In this document: piece after piece, positions 53,352-63,622 of the stretch
Position numbering within the stretch: the first letter of the stretch is position 1
How the letters are laid out: each line of letters opens with the position of its first letter
From: Aphrophora alni
Lineage: Eukaryota; Arthropoda; Insecta; Hemiptera; Aphrophoridae
DNA: 64,000 nucleotides
Direction of reading: 5' to 3'
Assembly (NCBI GenBank): GCA_963513935.1
Contig: OY740773.1
Coordinates: 102,533,291 to 102,597,290 of the forward strand
Position numbers and translations under genes: made by a program
The notes under the pieces: generated by a model
Seen by the model: the letters and a program-made list of their open reading frames with translations, nothing else
Databases searched by the model: none
What the model was told of the DNA's origin: nothing

Positions 53352-53395
53352 ATGCGCAAAAGTATAAACTTCAGTAGTTCAGTGTTACCAACAAG
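53352..53395 (+). CDS. GRTP1: Probable first coding exon of the TBC (GRTP1-like) gene
   Basis: The sequence reads ATG CGC AAA AGT through ACA AG, giving MRKSINFSSSVLPT plus two bases, and stops at a perfect AAG|GTAAGT donor. Its phase (two bases left over) is exactly what the clear exon at 59461 requires, making an S-KVDEYGF junction. The start lies 22 bases from the IPO5 start codon on the other strand. An in-frame stop lies upstream (53316-53318). Short variable N-termini before DExGF are normal for this family. The exon is inferred from phase, donor quality and position; other unseen first exons remain possible. Confidence 0.6.
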
Positions 53396-55750
53396 GTAAG
53401 TTATTTAAAAAACATTTTTTCATGATGATTCATTGGAAGGATACGACCAAAAAGGAAAGATGAGTGTGCTTTAAAATAATTTGTATTAAAAATAATGGAA
53501 TTAAATTTCATTACTATTGATAATATTGTATACTATAAAATGAACACGAAGGAATTGTATGAATTATGAAATTAAATACAGTATCATGAAGAGATGTGTC
53601 TCTATAGTTTCTTTGATCACGAATGATAAAATTTAATATGGATGAAGGAATAATTTTATTACTGAAACAGGGAGTTAAGGAGTAAATGGTTAAAAAGGAT
53701 TATCCGCAGTGTTCCAACTTTATCAAGTTATCGAATGAAAACAAAAAAAAATTTAAATAGTTGTATAAATAGTCACATATAGTTTTTATTAAAGTTAAAT
53801 TATTAAAAACATATACATAGATAATGGTTAGTTTTCCCTATAAGTTATCTTAAAACTTTTTATGACAAGTAAATAGTTTCACCTTGATTTATTAAAATTA
53901 GAAATTTTAAAACAACCAATCATCAACAACATTGTACACATTTTAAACACTCATTTTCCTATACATTCTACTCAACAAACAGCCGATATTTATTTCTATC
54001 TATAAAGTGGAACCGGTAAAGTTTTCCACTAACAAAAATGTTCAGAAACAAATAATAATTGTGGTTTATAAATTAATAAGTATATTTGGTGCTTAAGATT
54101 TGTTAGGTTCCTTTTATTTTATTTTTATATTAAAACAAAAATGAAGCATAAAAACGCTTTCCAATTAACTCCATGCTTTTGTGAAGTGTGGGGGATACCG
54201 TCACTATTTGTGTTTTATAGACCCAATTCTGTAACACCGAATTCCAAAGCAATCAGAATAAGGAATTGGGCTGAAGCAGTAAGCACTCTACAGTCTACAC
54301 TCTACTACTCTACTCTCCAACATAGGAGTTTATGGGACTTTATTAATGTTACTATAATAGGCCTACAATGGCAACATCAAACTTCAGGTAGGCTGTTAGG
54401 CCATTCAATTAGTTTAAATTAAGCCAGATTACCAATGTTCTTCTTTATTGTTATTTGAAGAAAGCATTCTATTCCAGACAATAGTACTAAAACATACAAT
54501 TAAATTTGGTGTAGTTATAAATTATTGTAGGTTATAAGGATAATTTCTAGAATGTTTAAGGACTTGTACATTGATTAAAATATCTGTAATTCAATCAAAT
54601 AAATGGGGTTTACAAAGTGTTTGAAGCTATTAACAATTTCAAATACAGTGATTTAATTGACCTTTATTTGAAGTTGTGAAACATAACCTTAATTTATCTA
54701 ATAACCTTACATTACTATCTTATGTGGGTGTATATTGACATAATATCAAATTTGCATAATTTAGTGACATTCATCGACTGGATTGTTTTTTCCTTATTCA
54801 AACATAATTTATAGGCTATATTATGAAGTTCTTTTAAACTTCTCTAGCCTACCAAATGAAATTACTTAAGCTAATAATATTAGAAAAATAAACGGTAAAT
54901 TTCGGTTGTACCTCATCCTTCGATTTTTCTATATAAAAAAAAAATTAAAACAAAGTATTTACCTTGTATTCAAAAGATCAGATCATATTATGTGTCGCAA
55001 TAAACTTATCAAGTCCCAAAATTCATATGATACTATGATACATGAATCTTGATATTAGGTGATATTTGCCTGTCGGTGGTTAAAATGTAGTCAAAGACTA
55101 TAGATTAATACAAGTATTCTACATTTTCAATATTATATTATTTTTCATTTTTATGTTTGAATTTCACAGAATAATAAATACTTTCTTTTAAAGTTAATGG
55201 TTTTTTAACCATTGCTATATTATGTAACCTGTCATATGTGAATTTGGTACTATTCAATTTGTAATTTTTCAGTGAAACAGTGAATTCTGCATTAAAATAT
55301 TACATTACAATTTCAAAATAAGGTTTATTCTAAAAGAATTAGCCTACACAAATTTTATAAAATAATCTTAACATCGACTTATCAAATAATTACTGTTGGT
55401 TTTTGTAGATTATAACAAGGTTTTTGTTTGCTATTTTCCCCCTTCTCGTATAATTTATGACTTCCAGACCATTGCAGTTTCAAATTTTAAAATAATTTAA
55501 TACATTACTTTAAACTATCAATGAGGATAATAGGAACAGTACTCTAACCTAATTATAACACAAGAATATGAACTAACACAAATAACAGTGAGAAAACAGA
55601 AAAACTACTCAATTTCCAATTAGTTAAAAGTTGTTCTAATAAGATTCCAAAGAAATTTACATAGGATGACATCTAATTTCCAGTCTTGAAAAACCTGTAC
55701 AAACCACTGTTGAAATTTGAATTAGTTGGTACTTGTCTTCTTTGGGACAA
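53396..55750. other. TBC-gene intron 1, left part; nothing recognised
   Basis: AT-rich. A 93-codon open frame at 54141-54422 has no recognisable domain. It might hold unseen regulatory elements of the divergent pair. Confidence 0.4.
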
Positions 55751-55779
55751 ATGTTACATAGACATTCAAATCCACGTGA

Positions 55780-56840
55780 GGAGGTTAGGGCGGTTAATAA
55801 CATCATTCAACAGTTTTAAATAGAAACTAAAGATCAAGGGGCTTTCTATTAACGTTTTATATGAAGTGGCTCCAAGTTCAACTTTTTTTATATCACCATA
55901 TAAATTGGAAAACACATATAAAGATTCTAATTTAAATGCAGCCTGTTTTCAAATGAAATTTTTTTTAAATGTCACATATATTAAAATAAAAAAAAAACTG
56001 TTTTCTACAGTTATTTTTCCCCGCAAATTAAATATGGGATTATACTCTGGGGAGACTGCGGAAGCAAACAATATTTTTATTATTCAAAAAATATATCTTA
56101 GAATCATGTTTAAAAAACCTAATTTTCACTCTTGTAAAGGATTTTATTTAAAGATTGGGAAATTTTAACGTTACCATCTCTTTATTTCTTTGAAGACTTT
56201 GATGTTTTGTGCACTGTCACAAGCAGTTGTTTGCAGAAAATTGTCTGCACCACAATTATGGCACAAGGGACAGGGAAGCAATGTTGTACCCGATTCACAG
56301 GGTTACCCTGCTGGAAAGGAGTCATTTATATAAGGGCATCAAATTTTACAATCAGTTAAAACCTACATTTAAGATACTAGAAATATTAGCATACCATATT
56401 AAAAAAAAAAAAAAAAAAAACTGAAGCAACTGTTTCTGGAGGGAACATATTATAACATACCGGTAAATGATTTCCTTCAAGATAAGAATCTTTTACAGTG
56501 TGTAATGTATTTTATAGGTAAAATCTGATAAATTATCAATCATGTATTTATTGCTTTTGTTTGGTATTGTCATGTGTGTGAATGCAATGTGCTCATCTGT
56601 ATGTATGTGTATTTTTAAAGATATTTAATATTTATTTCTTGAACAAACTAAAAAAATTGTAGAAACGATTAATGGACTGATATGATCTATTATGACTAAT
56701 TTTATTCTTAGTCATGTAATGTTAAATTAATATTGATTATATGTACTGTAATTATGTGTTATTTGAGGACAAGCTGCCTACCTGCAACAGTCTCAATGTT
56801 ATCCAATCAGGTGTAATGTAGTGAAATGAAATAAATAAAT
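55780..56840 (+). mobile_element. 5'-truncated LINE 3' end
   Basis: Broken frames carry LNMGLYSGETAEANNIFIIQ, KIYLRIMF, then HNYGTRDREAM and LLERSHLYKGIKFYNQLKP. This is the conserved tail (WG..xxIFxLQKRxLRxIF; HNYxTR; SPxYxGIKxYNxLP) of a jockey/RTE-type ORF2. It ends in an (ATAAA)-like tail at about 56820-56840. An A20 run at 56401-56420 interrupts the coding part. Same strand as the TBC gene. Confidence 0.75.
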
Positions 56841-57551
56841 TAAACCCTTTTTAGTTTCTGCTACATACCGATAAGAATGAAATCATTGATACAATCTCTA
56901 GATTAGCAAATAAAAAAGATTAACGAATAATATATAATTCAGGTTATGATAATATATTTTCCTATAAGCCATAAGCCGAATAAAAAAAATATAGTACATT
57001 CAATTTTGCAACCTTTGCCTGTAATAATAAATTTAAGCCTGCGTACTAGGATTTTACAGGAATTAATTAAAAGCTTCCAGTAAAGCGAACAATAAATTTA
57101 AATAATAATTACTGTTCCAATAAGAATGAAATAATTTAGATTAGAAAAACACAAAACTTAACTAACAATCATAATAGTTTGGATACTTATGTATAATATG
57201 AAATATTGGCATCATTTTACTTGAATGGTATTATTAAAAGGTAGCGTAAGAGTCATAAAAATATACAAAAAGCTTTTTAAATTCTGTCATTTTGCTTAAA
57301 AATATAAATGAAAATCTATATAACAACAACAAAAGAAGATTACTGTAATATTCTTCATTGTTACTTAGTTAAAATAAAATCATCATTCAATATTAAAAAG
57401 GATTTGATATGAGGCTTGAAAATACATTATATATTTCTATATTTTAAAAGGGTAATTTCTTTCATGTTTGAAAGTATTCTGTTTAGAAAATATTGGTTAC
57501 CCCATCCCATATTTTATTTCAGTTTTCATTTTATTCAAATAAAATGTTAAA

Positions 57552-57609
<58 letters not shown>

Positions 57610-58720
57610 GACCAAACTGGTTAGCCAGCACAAGAAAAATATAACCCAATATTTATTTTTTTAAAAAAGGATAAAAGTTTACAAATTACATCTATTTTCC
57701 TTTAAGATATGTAGATTATATTAATAAGGTATAAGAACAACATAAAGAACAGGGACAATATGGAATTACTGAAATAATGTCAATATTACTAATTTGCCAT
57801 GTTAACAAATTAAGAGATAGTCTCTTATTCATGCACAAATTAAGTACCTATGTGTGGTGATTGGAAACACATTGCATAGTTTCAGGTGTGATAAAAAATG
57901 CAAGACCTAATGCATTATTTATTACTCATATAACATACAACAGTCATAATTTTTAAATAGAAATATATTTAATAGCATGAAATGCATTTGAACATGTACA
58001 CAAAACATTTCTTATCATTATATATAGTGACCATAATTTTATATTATTGTTTTATATTTGATAACAACATATCTTGATTATATTTAATGTTAAATTGAAT
58101 TTTTAAACTAATGTTATAAAAAGTGTTTAATCAATTAATGAATCTAGTTGGCAAACATGATTTTCAACATAAAAAGTCAGATTATCATCAGATATTTTTT
58201 AATGATTGGTACAAATCTTACACCTCTTCAAATAGACTAAAGACATATTTATTTTGGGTTTTTATAGTGGAATTATTCACTTTGAGATACTCTGAACCTG
58301 AAAAAAAAATTTTTTTTCTACTGATTTGTATCAAATTTGGGATAAGGGCACATCTTGTGAGTTTTTTTTTCATTTTTACTACAACTCAACTTTTAAGGTA
58401 TATCTGATGTAAGTTCATAGCTCAAATTGATTCTAGTGATTTTGCTGAAACATAGACTCTGTAACTTATTGGTGGTTATCTACACAAATTGCTGATTTAA
58501 GAATTAAGTCTATCAGTTGAAAAAATAAACCATGAGGAGTTTGAATATTTCAAAATCACAGTTAGTTTTGTCGGTTAAAAAAAAAAATCACCATGAACAA
58601 ATAATTATAATCCCTCATTTACTGTATACCCTAACTTTTAATCTACATTAAATTAATGATTCTGCTTATCAAAATTCGACGAGTATGGGACAGTGGCTGT
58701 CTGAAAGCAAAGTGAATTAT
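56841..58720. other. TBC-gene intron 1, middle; microsatellite only
   Basis: AT-rich. A (TA)n microsatellite of about 52 bases lies at 57554-57605. The 94-codon frame at 58123-58407 is hydrophobic and unassigned. Confidence 0.4.
57554..57605. repeat. (TA)n microsatellite, ~26 units
   Basis: A long perfect AT dinucleotide tract, likely length-polymorphic. Confidence 0.92.
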
Positions 58721-58724
58721 TTTT

Positions 58725-58921
58725 TTCTTTTTGTTTAATGGCGAAAAACCTCTCAGTCATCATCGTCTGATAAAAAAAAAAAAGAACATAGCCTAACAAA
58801 AATACCTCCCATCTCTTGAATACTCTAATAGCATTAGGGCTGGAAGAGAATAAGATAGACATGATAGGATGGATGAAATGAAGGATCCAACCCAAGATTT
58901 GGTTACTTCGGGATAGCCACA
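58725..58921 (+). repeat. Dispersed repeat family C, copy 5
   Basis: TTGTTTAATGGCGAAAAACC, TCTCAGTCATCATCG, A run, AATACTCTAATAGCATTAGG, GACATGATAGGATGGATGAA and GGATCCAACCCAAGAT. It lies 80 bases from copy 6 in the same orientation. Confidence 0.7.
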
Positions 58922-58998
58922 CCAGTAATCATTAAAGTAAGTTAATTTATAACTATTGTGGTAATTTTTATTTCATTGGAAATTTTGTAAATAGGTTT

Positions 58999-59226
58999 TT
59001 TCTTGTTGTTTAACAGTAAAAAAAAAAAATCTTGTGGTTATCATAGCCTTAAAAATTGAAGAAAAGACCATAAAAAGACCCTAATCCTCGAATACTCTCA
59101 TGACATCAGGGGCGGAAAAGGACACAAGTTTGTCAAGACAGACCTGAAGGAATGATGAAAGAAAGGGGTCTAACCCAACCTGCATGTTGAAAGATCCAGA
59201 TAGGGTCCTCAAGATTAACAGACCCC
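58999..59226 (+). repeat. Dispersed repeat family C, copy 6 (longest)
   Basis: TTCTTGTTGTTTAACAG, A run, CTTGTGGTTATCATAGCC, GACCCTAATCCTCGAATACT, CTCATGACATCAGGGGCGG, CAAGTTTGTCAAGACAGACC, ending GATCCAGATAGGGTCCTCAA. About 235 bases before the TBC exon acceptor. Confidence 0.7.
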
Positions 59227-59460
59227 ATATTTTATATAGTGACCACTGAGGGTTTATAAATATTGTTATTTAAGATAAAATAAAAACAATTTTATTCTTT
59301 TTGTTGAGAGAAATATTATCAGTTTAAATTCAAGAAATACATTTGTTATGTTCGTATTAAAAATAAAACTTTATTCTAAAATAAATATGTTAAGCCTACA
59401 TGCGATTGAGTAACATTTTGCATAAGTGTACCAAAATTATTGGATTATTTTATGTTCCAG

Positions 59461-59662
59461 CAAGGTTGATGAATATGGATTTGTACGGCCCAGTGATTTT
59501 GATTATGATTCGTATGAGGGATTTATGTCTAGATACTTGAAGGTTTTGGCAACACGGGCAAAAAAATGGACAGAACTTTTACAAGATGGAAAGACAGTTT
59601 CACGGAGTCGTACTTTGAAGCGTTATATTCGGAAAGGCATACCTAATGAACACAGAGGACAG
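59461..59662 (+). CDS. GRTP1: TBC-domain Rab-GAP (GRTP1-like), exon before the TBC core
   Basis: Encodes KVDEYGFVRPSDFDYDSYEG, then MSRYLKVLATRAKKWTELLQ and LKRYIRKGIPNEHRGQ. This matches the GRTP1 family (growth hormone regulated TBC protein 1). The family's TBC domains speed GTP hydrolysis by Rab GTPases in membrane traffic. KGIPNEHRGQ is the start of the TBC domain (motif A, finished by IW in the next exon). Acceptor TTCCAG at 59460 and donor GTAAGG, length 202. A second possible acceptor sits four bases in, but the chosen one fits the upstream 44-base exon in phase. Intron before: 6,065 bases. Intron after: 3,723 bases. Confidence 0.92.
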
Positions 59663-59845
59663 GTAAGGTTTATGTTACCTATCTCAATTTCTAATATTTT
59701 TATATATTGTTTATTTGAATTTTTTTTTAGATATAGGCCTCAGATTAATTTATTTTAGTTTGAATTAAAATTTTAACTATTTTATTATTCAAGGATAAAT
59801 AAAGCAAAAGCTTAAAGTTTCAAATATTTTAATAGTATGAATGAG

Positions 59846-59890
59846 CTACAATTGTTTCGCCTTGCGGCATCTACGGGCAACTGATAATTT
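59846..59890 (-). ncRNA. Decayed hammerhead-like motif of the Penelope-like element
   Basis: Minus strand: CCGTAGA (core, two changes from CUGANGA), T, stem GCC-GCAA-GGC, GAA, palindromic ACAATTGT as stem III, then A at the cleavage position. Stem I keeps only two pairs. The layout, including the extra nucleotide before stem II, equals that of the foldback family A motif. Confidence 0.35.
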
Positions 59891-59988
59891 ACAAGTATAG
59901 ACAACTATATAAACATAAGTAACAGGAAACTGAAATACAATAGAGAAATCGGGGAAGGTAGGGGGATGACCTAGCAGGTAGGTAAAGG

Positions 59989-60276
59989 TTAATGAACTAC
60001 GTTACGGATGGGTTTTAGAAGAGGTGACGAATTTAATACAATGTGGTCATTTAAGTTGAGAATAGGCCTAAGTGAAATAGATCTATTTATTTCTAAACAT
60101 TCTAAATTATTTAATCTATTGCTTTTATTTTCTGTATGTAAGAGTTTAACATTCGATTTCGGATCAAAACTATGACCCGAGTCAAAAAGGTGGTTAGCAA
60201 AGTTAGAGTTTCTATAGCCATGTTTCCAGCTATTTACATGTTCTTTAATTCTAACTTTTATAGAAAGCTCATTCAT
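59989..60276 (-). pseudogene. Penelope-like endonuclease C-terminal fragment
   Basis: Reads LSIKVRIKEHVNSWKHGYRN, SNFANHLFDSGHSF, NVKLLHTENKSNRLNNLECL and EINRSISLRPILN. The R-x-x-EH segment followed by SNFANHLxxxxH and a KLLHxExKxxxLxxLExLEI block is the usual C-terminal half of the PLE GIY-YIG domain. The first codons (MNEL) come from the inverted arm and are not a natural start. No GIY-YIG motif remains. Confidence 0.7.
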
Positions 60277-60739
60277 ACTATTAAAATATTTGAAACTTTA
60301 AGCTTTTGCTTTATTTATCCTTGAATATGGAGTTTCAACAAGAAATATCTGCTATTACATTAAAGTTTATTTTATTATTATTTTGCAGTTTTATAATCAC
60401 CAGTAATGTATTGAATTATTTAAGTATTAGGCAATACCCAAGTATAACAAGAATTCGAATACTATGAAGAGGGCATAGTTGTACAATATGTTACTACATA
60501 TTTCTAGTCAACACTTAAACACCATGTCACATCATTCTGTGCGACACAATTTGAAGGTACAAGTTCAAAATGATCTACTTTTTTTTTTGAAAATTGTAAC
60601 CCGAGATAACTCTGGTTGCTATGATTACAACATGGAAACGAAAAATTTATCAACCTAATGTAAACCACTGAATTCATCAAGACTCAAAAAGACCTGAAAG
60701 GTCAAGACCGTTTTGATTTGTTATTTTATGTTATGGAAT

Positions 60740-61115
60740 CATATATCAGGAATTAATTTTGTTGTTCCATAAAAAAACTTGCTAGTCTCTGAGTGTCTCA
60801 ACAGTTTTGGTTTAAAACAACATGGCAGTTGTCTCTTTCTTATTTATCCTACCACAAACCATGAGATTTTTTTCTGTTTTTTCAATCAAACCCTGACATA
60901 AAAAGGAAAACGTTTTCTCGATGTTAATGAAGTGAAACAGAAAATTATGTAGACCTTGATATAAAACATCAACGGGGAAAAGTTCCAGAACTTTTTTCAG
61001 GAGTGAAGAAAGCAGTGCAACAATTGTATTGAGGAAAATACAAATACTTTGAAGACAATTACTCTTTTTATGGACAATAGTAAATTTCATTCCAGTTATT
61101 TGTGAATACTTATAC
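60740..61115 (+). pseudogene. Mariner transposase C-terminal relic
   Basis: Broken plus-strand frames: QLSLSYLSYHKP, a stop, DFFLFFQ (from the HPPYSPDLAPCDFFLF block with the last catalytic Asp), then KRKTFSDVNEVKQKIM, GKVPELFSGVKKAVQQLY and GKYKYFED. This matches the C-terminal third of insect mariner transposases. Many stops; dead copy. Confidence 0.6.
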
Positions 61116-61184
61116 AATTTTTGTTCACACCATTTTTGATCTTGCTCCCAATTCAGTTCAGCGTAGCCATTTCTACTTTCTTTT

Positions 61185-61300
61185 TTTTGTCAAGTTTTCT
61201 GCAAACCAGCAGACTGTCCTTGCTTGCTTATTGTGCAGATGTTGATTCTATTCAGTTTCTGCGCCAAATAATCATGTCCAGTAGTCAGGCGAAATGCTGC
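61185..61300 (-). pseudogene. LINE ORF2 C-terminal relic
   Basis: Minus strand VAAFRLTTGHDYLAQKLNRI followed by NICTISKQGQSAGLQKT. It resembles the RLRTGHDxLxxHLxRIxI motif near the end of some non-LTR ORF2 proteins. Short and isolated, back to back with the mariner relic. Confidence 0.45.
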
Positions 61301-62100
61301 AACTGATTTTCTTCTCTAGTCAGTAAATGTTTATCTTATGTTTTAACTATAACATATGTTTATGTTTTTGTCTATTTCAGAAAAAAATTACACTGAAATA
61401 AAAAATATGTTTTTATATAGCAAGACAAACAAAATACAATTAATAGTAGAAGATATCGCCAAAACAGTAAACTGCAATAAAAAAAAAACTGTAAATGATT
61501 ATTATCTTATACGAAATTATATTTTAGAATGGAAAACAATTAGGCCTATAAAAATAAACCAAAATTATAGCTAGCTGGTTTAACAAATATTACAAATCTT
61601 TTTACTATTACTGTTGTTTAATTTTTGTGGGTGAAGTACAAACAAGCCGGTTATGCTAATATAATACTGATAACATTAAAGAGTGCATTTATTAACATAA
61701 TATATTAAAGAAACACAAATGTCACAAGGATTGTAGGCTATACATAAATTATAAACTGAACCTACACCAACCTACATGTTCTATATTGTGAAGAATACCT
61801 CTAAAACAGTTTATTATTTATTTGTAAACACTTAATTACGTAAAACTTATCTTTTAAATTAAACAATCAAGTCTGGTCTTGTTATAGGGCCTAGCTGTTT
61901 TATTATCTGGTATGTTATTTACAAACAGATGGATAAATTCTTGTTTGATTATCGTTTTGATGTGAACATGAAAAACCACTTAATAATGATTTAACTTCTT
62001 TAAATACTTTTATTCTCTGTGTTTAAACTAAGAGGTAATTTTGGAAAGTATTCAACCAATTTGGAATTTTTTTTACCTTTGAAAACTTTAACAAACTTTT
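61301..62100. other. TBC-gene intron 2, middle; nothing recognised
   Basis: AT-rich. The 72-codon frame at 61356-61574 is Lys/Asn-rich without motif. Confidence 0.4.
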
Positions 62101-62107
62101 TACCTTT

Positions 62108-62347
62108 GGTTTACTGCAAAAAGTGACCAAGTGCACTTTTCTCTAAAAATAAGCTTGTAATGTAATATTGCAATATTGCTTATTGTGGTGTTAGGAATTG
62201 TCTGCTAAAACTGCCTAAGTAAATAATATTATAACTATTATAATAGATTACTTGATGATTAGAATTTTAATACTCAAATGAAAAATAAAAACTTTGTTTT
62301 CTCAGAATTAACAATTTCCTAGTTGGCCACTTTTTGCAGTAAACTGA
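62108..62347. mobile_element. Small MITE (~240 bp) with ~22-bp inverted ends
   Basis: Ends GGTTTACTGCAAAAAGTGAC and, reversed, AGTTTACTGCAAAAAGTGGC. AT-rich interior, no coding. A target duplication could not be fixed, so the superfamily is unknown. Confidence 0.6.
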
Positions 62348-62939
62348 CAAAATGTTCTTCATTATGAATCTAGACTATATATCATGATAGCAAATAGGGA
62401 TGAAATGAAAATGTTTGTTTACTAATATTATAAAAAGAAAAAGTTTTTATATTTGTAAGTTGTTAAATTTGTAAATTAATAAATCAATTTGGAAAATTGT
62501 TTTGTTATTAAAAAGGTAATTTCTTCTTGAAGGACATACCCTATACATTTTTATATTACAACCACATCATCAGTATCATTTACATTTTGTAATTATCAGT
62601 TGATCAAATTATTCTCCTAATTTCCTCCCACTTTCACGAAAAATATATATTTTCGTCGTCATAACTAATCTTAATATCACTTTCACAGACTTATTGGGTT
62701 TAATTCTAATTGAACAATTTGGAAAATTAAAATTAATTTATAACAAACATTAAACCTGCAATAAAAGTTATAACAAAATGATTTAATGTTAATAACTAAT
62801 AAAATACTGACAAGGTTATGCATTAACAATTCAAGCAAAATAATAATAGCTTACTGAGATCTACAATAAGGTTATAAGTTATTCAGGTTCAATATGTGTC
62901 AATTTGTCTTTCTGCGATAATGTTAATATTTATTTCTGT

Positions 62940-63320
62940 AAACATTTAATAACTTACTCTTTTCCAAATTTATATTCAAGCTGTGCTTCCCTAATTTCTT
63001 TGCCCATTTGGCTAGTTTTCTATCTAGGTGTTCCTCAGTTTCCTTCCAAGCCATGCCATTATCTGGATATACTAATATATTCAGTCCTCTGTTTTTCTTT
63101 GGCCTTGTACTTTTGTGATAACTTCATCCATTTTATGTTAAAGAGAAAAGGTGATACAACACTTCCTCGTCTTACTTGCCTTTTTCTGATGACAGGTGAG
63201 CATATCTCTCTACAGTTCATTCTGTCATTCCTCTTCTAAAACCTATTCACATATTTTCTCTCTACACCTTGTCACAAGCTTTCTTTATATCAATAAAGGT
63301 CATCACAGTTACTATATTCC
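62940..63320 (-). pseudogene. Reverse transcriptase relic (LINE)
   Basis: Minus strand reads VTVMTFIDIKKACDKV (motif A, Phe of AFD changed to Cys), then SSEKGK and LYHLFSLT (motif B region). GLNILVYPDNGMAWKETEEH follows (motif C, YADD decayed to YPDN), then LDRKLAKWAKKLGKHSLNIN and LEKSK. Stops and shifts occur. It lies directly upstream of the TBC catalytic exon, on the opposite strand. Confidence 0.7.
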
Positions 63321-63385
63321 CCCCCCTTTTAATAATCTTCCAAACAATCGATCATATAAATAATTTTTGAAATTGTTGTTGACAG

Positions 63386-63622
63386 ATCTGGTGCCTTGTA
63401 AGTGGAGTTGAAGCTATTAAAGTTGAACAAGGGAGAGATCTGTTTCAAAGAATGTTGGATGGACCTCACAATCAAGAAATAGTAGATAGTATCAATACAG
63501 ATCTGCCTCGTACTTTTCCTGATAATATATTCTTCAGTAACGTTCAGGAAGAGAGGCCGTTACAACTCTATAGGATATTACTTGCATATGCTCATCACAA
63601 TAGGAAAGTAGGATACTGCCAA
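63386..63622 (+). CDS. GRTP1: TBC-domain Rab-GAP (GRTP1-like), catalytic-core exon
   Basis: Encodes IWCLVSGVEAIKVEQGRDLF, then INTDLPRTFPDNIFF and YRILLAYAHHNRKVGYCQ in 79 whole codons. The arginine finger sits in the IxxDxxRTFPDN motif, and the glutamine finger is the final Q of YCQ, the last codon before the GTAAGT donor. Both catalytic residues are therefore intact. Acceptor GACAG at 63385. The remaining two-thirds of the TBC domain lies right of the window. Confidence 0.94.

Larger units (their letters stand above)
59786..60327 (-). mobile_element. Truncated Penelope-like element with inverted terminal arms
   Basis: A perfect 62-base inverted repeat (59786-59847 and 60266-60327) brackets a minus-strand frame resembling the C-terminal GIY-YIG endonuclease part of Penelope-like elements. 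Just inside the 3' arm lies a hammerhead-like motif. Penelope-like elements are known for terminal repeats in direct or inverted arrangement and for carrying hammerheads. The reverse transcriptase is absent. TBC-gene intron 2. Confidence 0.7.

Noticed and set aside
54141..54422. 93-codon plus frame beginning MKHKNAFQLT
   Set aside because: Considered as a TBC-gene 5' exon, but it has no GRTP1-like sequence, no donor in the right phase and no conserved motif. The 44-base exon at 53352 fits better.
60812..61117. 101-codon minus frame
   Set aside because: Lies opposite a mariner transposase relic whose DFFLF and YFE blocks read on the plus strand.
62904..63239. 111-codon plus frame, hydrophobic
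   Set aside because: Antisense shadow of the decayed reverse transcriptase on the minus strand, which has recognisable motifs.
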